From: Datnioides undecimradiatus
Lineage: Eukaryota; Chordata; Actinopteri; Lobotiformes; Datnioididae
Length of the DNA: 64,000 nt
NCBI GenBank assembly: GCA_008933995.1
Contig: WARS01000011.1
Span: forward strand, 6,924,016-6,988,015
Direction: 5' to 3'
Of the stretch, positions 12,076 through 24,046 are shown piece after piece (within the stretch, counting starts at the first letter, position 1; every line of letters begins with the position of its first letter). A program made the translations under genes and the position numbers. Under the pieces are notes generated by a model that worked only from the letters and a program-made list of their open reading frames with translations, made no database searches and was not told where the DNA came from.

Positions 12076-14039
12076 TTGGGCCTGGCAGTATGGACGGTGG
12101 CACGGAGGGAGGAAGGAGGGGCAGAGTATACCTTCTGAAAGCTGAATTGTGGGAAGTCAAGAAGTAAAAGTGTATCACTGGCAGACAATACCACTTCTCC
12201 CTCTCTCTTTTTCTCTCTCTCTCTCCGTCCTGCTAAGTGTCTTCATGGTGCCACTGTCCGGCCTGGCTAGTCGGCCTTCTGGCTGGCTGGCTTTGCTCAT
12301 TTGTGTCTGTGTGTCAGAACCATTTGCCGCTGGGTTTCACCCTCTCTGACAGCCACTTAACCTCTAGGCCTGGCAACATCTACAGTTAAGATTCTTGACC
12401 CAACAGACCGGAGCTCAGCATAGTTAACACCAGAGTTGTAGCCAAGACTTGATCAGTTTAGACCAAGACAAGACCCAATAGCCAAAACAATTAGGACAAG
12501 GCAACCGATGCAGCCCTCTCATTCATTTCAGTAAGGCAAGGCGCCAACTCTTCAGCATAATATACAGGTTTGTTGGCAAAAAAGTTCAAACTTAATGAAC
12601 TTTTACTCAAAGCAGTGCAGTGTCACTGGAGATGGTGTTGTTGTTTTCTGTCTGAAGCCTGGACATTAATGGATCAGCATTCTGAGATTGAGACCACTTA
12701 CAATTATAAAGATATGAAGTAGATGTACTGGAGTTTAAAGACTAGATAATAGTCCGTTATGTAAATAAGAAGAACTCTTGTAACAGTATTTAATCTTGTA
12801 CCAGAAATAATTTTCTGTCTTGGATATCACCAAAATAGGGCTGAACGTTTTAATTCTTTTCTTGTAACAATGAAAAAATTTCATTTCACTCCAAAACCCA
12901 CTGGTAATTTACAATTTCGTACGTTTGGAGGAAATCAGCAAATTTTTACATGAGAAAAGGCCTCAAACCAGTGTTTACTAGGTGTTGTTACTCAGCAGAT
13001 GAAGGAAAAATATGTCTTTCAATTATTACAATTATTTTACTGTTTGACTTGAAGACTTAAAAAAAATAGGTTCAAAAATAAGAAAGAAACAATGTTTGGC
13101 CCACTGCTCTGCTGACTGGTCCTGAAAACAACTCTTGTTGCTTTCACTTTAACTGTGCTCTGGTGTCCCCGAGGTATAGTGCTGTGTGTATTAAATGTTT
13201 GAGAGTTACTGTACAGTAGGGGCTTAGAGGAATCTTTTACTATTTTATGTGAACGCACACGCACACTCTCTCATGTGCACTCACATATGCTATATGACCT
13301 CATAGTGCCAACAGAGGAAAAAAGTCAGGCTGGGGCTGTAAGTCATGCTAGATAAATCCTGCTTTTGTTCCAGAGAGACAAGGTTGTTTTGGGTGTGGAG
13401 GGACGGAGGACTGAATGGATGGAGTGGTGCCTATACAGTTTTAAGAGCAGGTCCCACTGTTAAAGGCTTTAGGCAGCGTGGCCCTTCTCTCACCCCCCTC
13501 CTCTCCCTTGGGGGGTTTTATCTGCCCATTTCCTCCTCTCGTGCTGGGCCCTCGGGACGCCTTAATGGCGCCATGTTCCCTGTCAGTCAGATATTTAAAT
13601 GGAAACCGACCATGAAAGTATGGCTGCTCAGGGCTGGCTCGCTGTGCCACGTCCTTGCTCTCAGCAGCCAGAGTCAAATGCAGAGGCCCAAACCCCAGCC
13701 TCGAGCTCCAGACAAGCCTGGGGAGGGGGAGTTGGGCTCAATCTGCAAGTTTAATATCCCCCATCAGGTTTTAAACCTGTTTACCTTGCAGATTTGATCA
13801 AGGATACTGATGCAAATGGAGGCAAAGGCTCCTTGCACTGGAAACCTTCTGTCCAGAGGTTCATTGATTCATGCTAAATGGGTTCAAGCATCATTCTTAA
13901 TCGCTCACTTGACTCAATTGATATTGTCCTAAAAACAAAAGAATATCGGTTTCTCTTCACGAGCCTGCATTTGTAACAATGCACTTGTTGTGTGCTTGTG
14001 TAGCTTGTGTTGCGTCACTGTTGTCTTTCTCCGCAGTTC

Positions 14040-14180
14040 TAATAATCTTTGTGACAACTGACAGCTGCAGGTGGCCTCACCAACCCTCACCAGACAACCT
14101 AATTTAACCCAGTAATAAATCTTTGTGCCCAGTTGGCCATTTTAGCTGTTTGGCACAGGGCACTGTAAATTCACCCTAAT
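14040..14180. promoter_or_regulatory. Complex block with overlapping E-boxes, possible conserved element
   Basis: CAGCTGCAGGTGG holds two overlapping E-boxes near 14063. It is followed by A/T-rich homeodomain-like cores (CTAATTTAACC, CCTAATTAGATC) and TGCCCAGTTGGCC. No simple repeat is present. An enhancer role is inferred only. Confidence 0.25.
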
Positions 14181-14691
14181 TAGATCCTCCCTCTACTCCT
14201 CCCACTCTCTTCCCCTGTCTTCCCCCACTCCTTTGACTCCCTCCCTCTCCCCCGTTTCCTCCCCTGCTCATTGGTACATATGCTCATACACCTGGCCTGC
14301 ATCGTTACCTGTTTACAAATGACCGGGCTGGTTCTGCTGGCTTCAGCATCCACTCCACCACGCAGCACTGAATCTCTCTCTCTCTCGCTCGCTCTCTAAC
14401 CTCCCCTGTGTCATAATTAGACCTCAGAGCTTATGTTTGCTTAATATTATAATCCAGTACACCTGCATTTCTCTCTCTATAGTGCTTAGGTGTACCAGCT
14501 GCCCCACCTACACCCCCACTCCCCCACCCTTGACCTCATACAGATAGAGTTTTGGAATTGATGTTACTAGAAACTGTTAGCGAGCGAATGTAGTTTGTTC
14601 TCACATTTTCTTCCCACCGACGCAGCAGCGCTAAAAGGCCAACAGCACACCCCTCCTTTTTGCAGCTCGTCTTAGAGGTATGAGTATTGAG

Positions 14692-14720
14692 CGTGTGTGT
14701 GTGTGTGTGTGTCTGTGTGT
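14692..14720. repeat. (GT)n microsatellite
   Basis: About 14 GT units with one CT interruption. Confidence 0.95.
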
Positions 14721-14779
14721 CAGGGGTGTCAGTGTCAGGGCTAATGGTCTCTAGCAGGGGCGCCAGCCTGAAGATTTAT

Positions 14780-15480
14780 GCCACAAATTAGTCAAATGTG
14801 ATCAAACAGCAACCCAGTTAATCATGCAGGACCCACGTTTGTCCCTGCTTTATCTACAGGCATAATTATAGACACCCATTCCTGTGACAGGCCAACGGCA
14901 GGCCCCTGTGGAGTGATATTGGGGGGCCGCCATGCAGTGTTGTCACGGTGATGAATGTCTTTGGGGTGCGGGGAGTGTTTTAAACACGTATATACTTAAC
15001 ACCCCCTTGTGAATGCTGTGAGTGAAGGCATGGCCCCTGCAGAACTGGTCTAACTGTTTGATGAGGACCGGCTTCCTAAATGAATATTAGTGTGAATGAG
15101 TCTGGTCCCCCTTCCCTCCACAGCCTTACAATTTGAAGCACTTCAGCCATTAAGAACAAGCGTTGCCATAAATCCAATTCATCATATGACTCTCAATTCA
15201 TTATGTGTTAAGTGTTGACTGGTTAAAGCGAGCTCTATCACTCATCCCCTCCCATTTCAGCTGCCTCCTCTGCAGCCGCACACAACTTGGAATGTGGGAA
15301 TGGGAATCATCCGGCAGTATTCTGTTATTCCAGGCCATTACCATGTGCCAAGCTGGGAAAGAGATCCAGTGATGTGTGCTGCAGTTTGTGATTGGAGTGG
15401 ATCCTCTCTCTCTCCCCCTCTGACAGCCATTTTAAACACTCGTTTATGCAGCGCTTTTAATATCAATAAGAGAAGCAGGC
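14780..15480. promoter_or_regulatory. Complex repeat-free interval, possible conserved-element cluster
   Basis: This 700-base interval between two microsatellites contains almost no simple repeat. It holds many short A/T-rich homeodomain-like cores (ACAAATTAGTC, AGTTAATCATG, ATAATTATAG, CCAATTCATCATATG) set in mixed sequence, the texture typical of vertebrate conserved non-coding DNA. It is the strongest such stretch in the intron by eye. Confidence 0.3.
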
Positions 15481-15503
15481 AGGCAGGCGGACAGGCAGCA
15501 GTT

Positions 15504-15507
<4 letters not shown>

Positions 15508-15542
<35 letters not shown>
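15508..15542. repeat. (AC)n microsatellite
   Basis: About 17 uninterrupted units. Confidence 0.97.
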
Positions 15543-15543
<1 letters not shown>

Positions 15544-15724
15544 TTGCACTCACAGAGTGACACACACGGCCTGGCTGGAAATCAGCAGCCTCCATCTCCC
15601 TGGTATGACAGGGTGTGGTAATTATGTCTCTGTGAGAGTGTGTGCTGTTTGCTGGGTGAAAAATGATAATGGGGTGATTTTTAAGTGCCATATCTCCCGC
15701 ACGGGTAATGAAAAGTACTTTTAA

Positions 15725-15945
15725 TCCAGTTCGGAGGAACGGAGGGGTGGAGGAGAGGAGTGGCTGGGGAGAGGAAGCAGAAGGGTCTGTTGTGATGGGA
15801 GGAGAGGAGGAGGAGTGCAGGAATAAGAGGGTGCTCTGAGGGTGGAGGGATGCTGATAGAGGGAGTGGAGGAAAAGAGAGAGATGGGGGAGTTCTGTATG
15901 GAGATGAGGGGGAGAGGACGAGACGAGGAGCGAGGAGAGGTTTCA
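15725..15945. repeat. Purine-rich (G/A) tract
   Basis: About 220 bases are almost entirely GGAG/GAGA-like on the plus strand, sitting between two dinucleotide arrays. Such tracts can form intramolecular triplexes where mirror symmetry exists. Confidence 0.65.
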
Positions 15946-15964
15946 AGGCAATGCAGTGACTGAA

Positions 15965-15966
<2 letters not shown>

Positions 15967-16001
<35 letters not shown>
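15967..16001. repeat. (GT)n microsatellite
   Basis: About 17 uninterrupted units. Confidence 0.97.
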
Positions 16002-16003
<2 letters not shown>

Positions 16004-16526
16004 TGTGATAGGGGGGCTTGTGTTGTTGTGCCAGGGGAATGCCTAAGCCTTGGCATGAAGCTTGAGCTCAGCAATTAGAATAATTAAGAGGGACTGACAA
16101 GCTTTTAGAGTCTCTCTCTCTCTCCCTTCCTCCCATCCCTCCTCCCATCTCTCTTTCTTTCTCTTCCTCTCATTCCTCTGCCAGCTGTAAATGTGGAGTA
16201 TGTCAAACAACATTTTGTCAGTTATGTCAGCCTAACACACACGTGCATTTGTTAGAAGTCTGGGAGTGTCAGGTGCATGAGCTCCAGTAAAGGAAGGGGA
16301 AATGCTGCAACTCTGTTAACACTCATTTCCCACATGTTTGCCTCAATTCATGCACGTGATAAAGCGTATGATACACTCGTGCTGTATAAATCTGTGTTTG
16401 AGAAGCTCTTCTGTAAAACATTGTTCACTAATATTACCCTGGAGTCAGGATTGCCTAAAGGGCTTATCACAGTCACACCTTCCAAGTAAAGACTGAAAGA
16501 ATAGGTGTGTTGTTGTGCACACAGTG

Positions 16527-16528
<2 letters not shown>

Positions 16529-16573
<45 letters not shown>
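16529..16573. repeat. (GT)n microsatellite
   Basis: About 22 uninterrupted units followed by GA repeats. Confidence 0.97.
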
Positions 16574-16575
<2 letters not shown>

Positions 16576-18126
16576 TGAGAGAGAGGGAGTTCACTAATGA
16601 CTTCACACCCCATTAGCGCCTTTGCTTGATATGTCACACTTCATTATGTACTTAGATCAGTGGTGCATAAACTTGGAAAGGAGTGTGTGCATGTATGAAG
16701 TATGTTTGCACTGGAGAGTGTGTGCTCATACCAACTTTTGGCCACAACTCCCCTTTCGCATATTAGTCCAGTGGGCATTACCACTTTCTGTCGGGACGTG
16801 CATTTTCATTTTGTAAGCTTTGATTCCAGACTACATTGTAGGAGATTAAAGTAATTTGCGATGTTGATGTTAAGTTGTCTAAAATACTACTATGTGTCAG
16901 GCAACCTACATAAATCTATTTGAAGCTTTTCTTTATGTAACATGTTGCAGGAACTTACGCTCTTATAACTTACAGTAGACACTGGCTTTACACAAAATGA
17001 ATTTTGTTCACCAAAGGCTTTTTCACCTGCAATTACTCCAGAATCATTTTGGGACCAGTTTCATTCAATCTCTGACCCAGGCTTGGCTCTAGACCCAGAA
17101 TAAGATTGTCGCTGGGTTAGTCTTTATAATCTGTATGCAGCACACCTCAGAGCAAAAAATAAATGTCCTTGTCTAAGCAGATACATTTCTGTTTAAATCT
17201 GCTTAACATTTTATAATAGGGAGCTGATATATGGAGAGTTTATTTGTCTTCATAATTTACAAGATCTCTTGTGTGTGATTCATTGATCAATTACTCAGAG
17301 AGCCACCACTGTCCAAACATTTATTCCACTGTTTAAGCATGCCTTTGTATATAAATCCATCATAAAATCCTAAGTGTAAACTGCGTGCCTGTGTGCGTAT
17401 GGATATCAGTGTTTGTGTGCACATGCTTGTGTGCTTGTAGGTGCATGCAGCATGTGTGATATGTTTTAATTCGTCGTGAGCAGACAGCGCTGCGGCCGGG
17501 CAGGTTAGTTTTATCGGCGTGTGTTTATCTTAATTCCCCTCAGTCTCTTTCAGTCCCACCATCCATTACCTGTCTGAGGAGGCAGCGTGCTCTCCTGGGT
17601 CCGACACACAAACACACACCGTTACCTTGGCGCTTAAAATATGATGATATGACTGTATGAGAGTATGTATGTATTGCTCACTGCGTGTGACTAACTGCCT
17701 GTGTCTTTGTCAGTTTCGTATGCGTTGTTGCCTTGGATTATGGAGAAGATGATGTTTTTAGAGCGGGCCGTTGTGACCTTGGCTGTGTAAACGGGTTTGT
17801 AATGTAATCATGAGTGGAAGAGAGGAGCTGCTCTGACAAGGAACCATAAACAGTCTAATAGATGCATGCCATGCTAACATGACACATCTCACACATCACG
17901 GCACATTGTAAGCCACACACACACATGCTGAGGTCAGGTGTGAGTTTATGCAAAGGAGAGATGGCATGAACATGTAAATATGAGTGATCCAAACACTTTT
18001 GTGCACAGACTGTAGCATGCTTACACACTATATTACCCCCTGTGTGGAGAATGACAGGCTCTTTTGTGGGTGTGACCCTCTCCCCATGCTGTTTGTTTTT
18101 AGGGTCATATCCTGCCCTCTAACTCC

Positions 18127-18149
18127 TGACCCCTGACCCTTGACCTTGG
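18127..18149 (-). promoter_or_regulatory. Three tandem DR1-spaced nuclear-receptor half-sites
   Basis: TGACCCC (18127), TGACCCT (18134) and TGACCTT (18141) repeat at exactly 7-base spacing. On the minus strand these are consecutive AGGTCA-type half-sites one base apart (DR1), the first preceded by CCA to give the SF-1/ERR-type extended site CCAAGGTCA. DR1 sites are bound by HNF4, COUP-TF and RXR/PPAR. Occupancy is unknown. Confidence 0.45.
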
Positions 18150-18551
18150 TCCGTCAGCCAGCAGACACCAGCACTGAGCTGACAGCTCCCAAAGCCCACT
18201 GACCCCAAAAGCAAAAGAGACAGAGACGGGGGGGAGAGAGAAAGCCTTGACCGCCGACCTCTCTTAGAGGGGGAGCAGTGTACAGCCGGCAAGAATGACA
18301 GTTTACCTGTTCAGAGAGGTCAAGAAGTGAGAAAGAAACACAGATCTCATTTCTGAAATATTAAAATTAAAGTTAGAAGAGATGAAAGAGAAAGGGATGT
18401 GAGGATTGAGGAGAAGGAGGTGAGCAAAAAGGGGGAGGAGGCTGAGGAATGGGATAGGAGGACAAACATGGGTGAACCTGGCCATTGGAGGTCACACTCT
18501 GCCTGAGGAGACAGGTGCCTCAAGATTAGCCTCAACATTAATGGCCTTTAC

Positions 18552-18552
<1 letters not shown>

Positions 18553-18623
<71 letters not shown>

Positions 18624-18635
18624 GCACACACACAA
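18553..18635. repeat. Long (AC)n microsatellite
   Basis: A 70-base uninterrupted AC array is followed by an interrupted tail ending in ATGCATGCATG. It is among the longest arrays in the window. Confidence 0.98.
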
Positions 18636-18723
18636 ATGCATGCATGCACGATGCAAGCCAGTCCATGAGAACTCCTATACCACAGGGACGTGGAACTAGT
18701 GAGAACACAGCTCTGACTCTCAT

Positions 18724-18882
18724 ATCCTATTTATACATCCTTTCCTGTACATTACAATCCTATTTAGCTCGCCCTGCTTCCTACACAATCCTATTTATGG
18801 ACTCACCCCCACCATACACGCACACACACCCCCACTCTTCCACTCTCGAATCCTATTTGTGTGCCCCTTCCTCCTGTATGCA
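18724..18882 (+). repeat. Degenerate ~31-bp tandem repeat keyed by ATCCTATTTA
   Basis: ATCCTATTTA occurs at 18724, 18757 and 18788, and ATCCTATTTG at 18850. The spacings are 33, 31 and 62 (twice 31) bases. The spacers share a C/T-rich CCCTTCCT-like core followed by TACA or TGCA. This is best read as a decayed minisatellite of about five units, one of which has lost its key motif. It lies between two long dinucleotide arrays. Confidence 0.7.
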
Positions 18883-18936
18883 GGTGCCATCTATCCAAAA
18901 GGCTGCCTACTGGGTGTGTTAGGTGTGATTCAGATG

Positions 18937-18938
<2 letters not shown>

Positions 18939-18994
<56 letters not shown>
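18939..18994. repeat. Long (TG)n microsatellite
   Basis: About 28 uninterrupted units. Confidence 0.98.
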
Positions 18995-18997
<3 letters not shown>

Positions 18998-20023
18998 TAA
19001 CCAGTGATTTGTGCGTTAATGCAACAGTGAAATTGAAGTGTTCCACCCAGGAATAAGAGAGAAACACTGTTCTTGGACTCTTGTGTTTGTTAACATCACT
19101 CAGGTATTCGTTGGCTCCCTAAGAAGCTGTTTCTGTTCTCTAAAGGTATCAAAACCTGAAATGTTGGTTTTACCTCACATCATTATGCACTGAGAGTCTG
19201 TCTTAAAGGTGAAAGAGACTAGAGGTGCTTGCACTCCACAACATCCCCTGCTATCTGATGTAATGCATTGCACATCCTTGTGTCGGCATTCACAAATCGT
19301 CCGTGAGTTAAGATGAGTGTCTGTGTCTTTTGTCCTGTCCCATTTCCACCTGTCCTAGTGATAGGCCTCTTTATCCCCCATTAGTGTATTTAAACAGGAC
19401 AAAGTGCCTGTCCATATCACGGGCCTGTCTCCACTTGACTCCCCAACCTGTCACTCACCCAGTGATATGAAAGCATCCTCATTCTGTTTGAAGATGGGGG
19501 ATAAAAGGGGGACAGCAGCCAGGGACCTGGTTGGCCTGACAGACTGGATTAGTGAAGTTGATCCTGGAGAAAGAGGTACGAGAAGGGTGAGGATGTCCTG
19601 CCTAACTGGATTAGGTAAGAGGGTGAAGGAAGTGGTATACATAGAGCAGGGGTCTGAGTCTGTCTTTATTTAGGGGATGCAGGGTGTAGCAACATGAGCA
19701 TGGAGACTTGTGTGCCTGTTCGTATTAGAAAGACAGGTGTTGCTGGGCTATCCAGTTGCAAGTCAGTTTGAGCGGAAGGACTTGTGTCTCGCAGACGGAG
19801 GTAATGATGAGCCAGCAACAAAAAAAACTTTGCATGCCGAAACACCGTCTTCTGATGAAACGGTGAGGAAGACAGACAGGCGCAAGGTGAAACAACTTAC
19901 TGCGCTGCTGCTGCTCATGCATCTCCCCTACTCTGTACACACAGCTGGACTAGTTCAAGTTATATAGATGCTCAATGTGAGTCCCAGGCAAAGGGTTTCA
20001 ACAACTGATATATGACGTCTCCC

Positions 20024-20065
20024 GTTTGGCAGACATTTTTATCCAAAGCCAACACCGGAGTGAAA
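20024..20065 (+). mobile_element. Fragment of a common fish repeat (GCAGAC..TTTTATCCAAAGC core)
   Basis: TTTGGCAGACATTTTTATCC followed by AAAGCCAAC closely resembles the very common fish core I recall as GGCAGACGCTTTTATCC followed by AAAGCGACTTACA. Only the core is recognisable. A second, more diverged copy is at about 54986. Confidence 0.5.
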
Positions 20066-22801
20066 TAGTGTGACTGAGCAGAATTTATTAATCATTCAAT
20101 TAACTAAATGTTCCTTCTTGGTATGGTCCAGATGAATGGACTGTCAGTCTTTAATGCAATCTAATTCTCAGCACACCTCCAGAGAGATGCTGAGAACTTA
20201 ACTGCTCTGCAACTCTTTAATTTCTCTCGCTCTCACTGACTCACCTGCATTACTCATTCCTCTATGTGCTTTTGTCACACTCACTTTTGCGTTATTATTT
20301 TTCCACATCTCACAGTTGAAATCCAGATTCTCCCCTCCTGTAGCAACAGTTTAAGTCGCCCTGCAGCACGCTATCTTTATCTTTCCTCTCTGTGTCTCTT
20401 TCTTACCTTCCCTCCTGAGATAGAGTCTTCCTCTGTGTCTTTGGGGCCGGCTGGTAAAGACAGTCGGGGCAGTCGATCGTATCAGACTATCAGGCCAGTT
20501 CAACCATAAATTACCTGCAGCTAACAAAGCGTGCGGCTGTAACTATTACACAGGCAGTCAAAGTCACCCCGGCCTCACACGACTGGGCTAAACACTCTCA
20601 CACACTGAAAGATAGCAGACCAAAGAGAGTGCACAGAGAGTGTTTGTGTGAATTTAATCAGTTGCACACTGAGATTTCAATATTGGCAAAATTCGACTTC
20701 AAACACAGGCAGGAAAAGGTTCAGATACAGTTGGGCCATAGAAGCAGATCACGACTTAATATCAGATCAGTAAAAGGCAGCAAAATTGTTGTATGATTTT
20801 ATGGTTAATATTGCATCAGAATTTATAGGTTAATGTGCCTGTTTAATAATAATGCATTTCATTTAAAAGACCCTGTCGGCTCAACCAATTACACTGTGTT
20901 CACATGACAATTTAAAACAAGTGAAAAACAAAAAAACGTATAAATCGAAGCTAAAAAAATAAAACCATTATTTAAATTGAGAGTCAAAATTGATGCATGC
21001 AGCTTAAGAGGCTTGCTATTCATCAGTCTGTCATTTAATGTGTCATTTAATAAAGCACATCCTGCAGAGTGATTTCACACAAAAAACTCTCTTTGAAACC
21101 GATCCACTGAGATGAAATAAGATGTGCCAAGTTCCTCTGGTTTTTCCATTTCGATATTTCTATGCAAACATTTTTGCAAATGGTCTATCTGTCTCAGTCA
21201 CCTGAAGCATGACTAGTTTACTTTAAAGTACGTTACTTGCTTGTCAGTACACACAAGCACACAACATTGAAGCAACCAGTAATCCCATGTTTTTTTGGAT
21301 AATTAGGATCGTCTGCTCTGTTAATGAATTGTGACTTCTTCATTCAGTTGGTAGTGTGGCCTTTGTCCGCTGTCCATGCATGTTCAACTGTTTGTTGTGT
21401 AGAGACACACCAGTGCCTCTCTCTCTCCCAGCTGTGTGCGCAGGTCTGTGTTACTGGCTAATTGAGAGCGTGTTTCGTGCTGCAGCTCTGCCCTGGAGGT
21501 TAGTGTTAGCACACACACACACTGTAGCAGGACAAATGAGAATACACCCCACCATCTGCCCAAGAGAGACACTCCCTCGCCCTCTCCTTGTCCCTCTACC
21601 CTTGTCTACCTTCTCTCTGTTTTACTTTTTTGTTTCATTTTTATTCCATCCTCTGTGCTCCCACCTCTCTCTCTTTAACCCCCCTTCTTTCCCCACGTGT
21701 TCTCTTCTACCCTCCCATTTGAACAGTTTTGATCCACTTCCCTCTCTTTGCACCTCTCTCTCTCTTTCTACCACTCTTGTTCCCTCCCTCCTCCTTTCTG
21801 CCACATGCCTCTCTCCATCCAGAGTAAATCAGTGGGTGGTGTGTGTGTGTGTTTGTGTTGTGATGTGGGGGGTTCAGCCTGTCGTGTTAAGGTGTTACCA
21901 TACTCCGACCGCAGACTTTCCGAATGTTCAGTGGGCGCGATCCATAGGGGCTGACACCGAAGGTGACCCCCGGTCGGTAACCTTGGAGACCAACTTTATT
22001 AAAATGAATTTGAGTAGAGGGGCCGTCCTGACAGCAGCATAATTACATCGCAGAGCATCAGCACTAATTTATGCAGCCTGCATTCAACCGGTCAGGAGTG
22101 CCGAGATGGGGTCAGCATGGACACACACACACACACCCCTTTACATGCACTCACACACATACTCACAAACACATGGATCAGCATACCAATAAAAATAGGT
22201 AAATGCATTCAGTTTTTTCTTACACTGCACAATGCACTGGCATATCTCTCTATAGTGTATTTACTGTTTTTAAGGGTCAGTGTGTGAATATATGTAGGTG
22301 TGAACATGTGACCTGTGTGTGTGTGCCAGAAAGACAGTGTGTGTGTGAATGTATTTAGCAGTGTTATAGAGGTGCTGGACAGATCTTATTAGTGTTAGAG
22401 CCTGATAAGTTCAGCAGTCACTTTTCAAAAAGCAGACAACAAATTCAAGTACAGCATGTTTGGCCAAGTGTGAAAATAACATATTTACACATTTATTTAA
22501 GTAGGACACTTTAAAAAGTCTTAGCATGTGCAGACATTTTCACTTTAAAGATCTAAAGCCTACTTAAAAGCCTAAAGTAATTATAGCAAGTAACTGTTAG
22601 CAATTCGACTATTTCCTCTCATCTGCAGATTTTCTCATTTGCAGTTAAACACACTCACACTCAAAACTCTGCATGCATTCACGTTGATCCACTGAAATTT
22701 CAGTATAAAGCAGGTGACAAAAAGAGTCAAAAAGTCAATGTTCCTCCCAATATAATAACTGTGACAGTGAAACAATAAAAAGAAAAGAGTAAATAAGAGT
22801 A

Positions 22802-22817
22802 AATAAGAATTCTTATT
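22802..22817. repeat. Perfect 16-bp palindrome beside a 10-bp tandem repeat
   Basis: AATAAGAATTCTTATT is an exact palindrome. The AGAGTAAATA-type 10-base unit is tandemly repeated immediately upstream (22786-22807) and overlaps it. Confidence 0.85.
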
Positions 22818-22854
22818 GACTGCAACAGCTTTTCACACAGCATACAGGATACTA

Positions 22855-22960
22855 ACTTTGCGATTGCCATGATTTTATTCATGCATTGATTAGGAAGGTC
22901 CTCTGTGCTAATTAGCCTCCATTAACAAAGATCCATAATGAAAAGAAACAACAGCAATTC
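22855..22960. promoter_or_regulatory. A/T-rich complex block, possible conserved element
   Basis: Short homeodomain/PBX-like motifs are packed together (ATGATTTTATTCATGC, TTGATTAGG, GCTAATTAGCC, CCATTAACAAAG) without simple repeats. GCTAATTAGC is a 10-base palindrome. An enhancer role is inferred only. Confidence 0.25.
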
Positions 22961-23083
22961 TCATACTGTATACTTTAAAACATTGCATTGTGGCAGCAAC
23001 ACGATCAGTTGTGCCATAATTTCACAGGCCTTAGCTCAGCTTCTGTTCTGATGAAGATACCAGCACCCATTCATAAACCTGGG

Positions 23084-23400
23084 GATATCAAATCAAGTCA
23101 GTTTTATTTACACGGCCCAATATCACAAATCACAATTTGCCTCAGGGGGCTTTCCAATATGTACCACATATGACACTCTATATCCTGCAAGCCTTGTTTC
23201 AGATAATGAATGAACTGTCCTCCCGAAAATCCTTTAACAAGGACAAAATGAAAGACACCTCAGGAAGACGTGCAGAGGAAGGATCCCTGTTGCAGCAAAG
23301 ACTAACAAAAAAGTCACAGTGTATCCAAATTACGATGACAAAATTACAGATATATGGAGACTATGAGACATATGGCAAGAATATGATTCCATGAGGATGT
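23084..23400 (+). mobile_element. Diverged copy of an abundant fish non-autonomous repeat
   Basis: The stretch AAGTCAGTTTTATTTACACG is followed by GCCCAATATCACAAATCACA, ATTTGCCTCAGGGGGCTTTC, ATATGACACTCTATATCCT, ACACCTCAGGAAGA and AGAGGAAGGATCCCTGTTG, in that order. This matches an extremely common percomorph repeat I recall. It encodes no protein. The 3' end is set where recognisable blocks stop. The copy is old, with many substitutions and deletions. Confidence 0.75.
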
Positions 23401-23869
23401 TGAATGACTGAGGGTTTCACGAAGGACCTGAGCCACGTGACCTCCTCTGTCATGGAGAGCTGGAAAGAGGAATGACCACACAAACGCAGAAGAGGTGAGC
23501 ACAACATTCAGACAGTAGCGATAGACAAACACACTGAGTGAGAGAGAGACAGGATGTCATGCAGCCTGGGGGAGAGACAGAAGAGGAGAGGCTGAATCTA
23601 CTGAGTCTACTCCATAAAGCAATAAAATGTGAAGCTGTGGAGGACCAGAAGGGAGACAGAATGAAGGGGTCAGAGGAAGAGAAAGCAGGAGAAAGTGCTG
23701 TGGAGGAGAATAAAAGGGGGTGAAGAGGTCGAACATGGATATAAGTCACAGCTCCAGTCACTCCACTGTAGCTGTTGTGACCAAGGGCACACTAATCTAT
23801 CCCATTAGCAGATCTCTCCAACTCTCTCATAATGTTACCGCTAGCTGCTCTCCTGTGACATGTTCTTGG

Positions 23870-23873
<4 letters not shown>

Positions 23874-23907
<34 letters not shown>
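23874..23907. repeat. (GT)n microsatellite with GA tail
   Basis: About 17 GT units running into GAGAGAGAG. Confidence 0.96.
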
Positions 23908-23915
<8 letters not shown>

Positions 23916-24002
23916 GGAGAGAGGGGATGCATTTTTGTAAGAGCATGTGTAAGGGACAGTGTGAATGAGACAGAATGCTTTGCATGTGTATGTATGTGAG
24001 TA

Positions 24003-24004
<2 letters not shown>

Positions 24005-24046
<42 letters not shown>

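Noticed and set aside
14748-14775. CTAGCAGGGGCGCCAG, CTCF-like
   Set aside because: Lacks one G of the GGGGGC core, so the key positions fall out of register.
21356-22042. 228-codon plus-strand open frame, the longest in the window
   Set aside because: Pyrimidine-rich, Ser/Leu/Pro-biased translation with a GT array in the middle, an ordinary TTG-type start and no homology I recognise.
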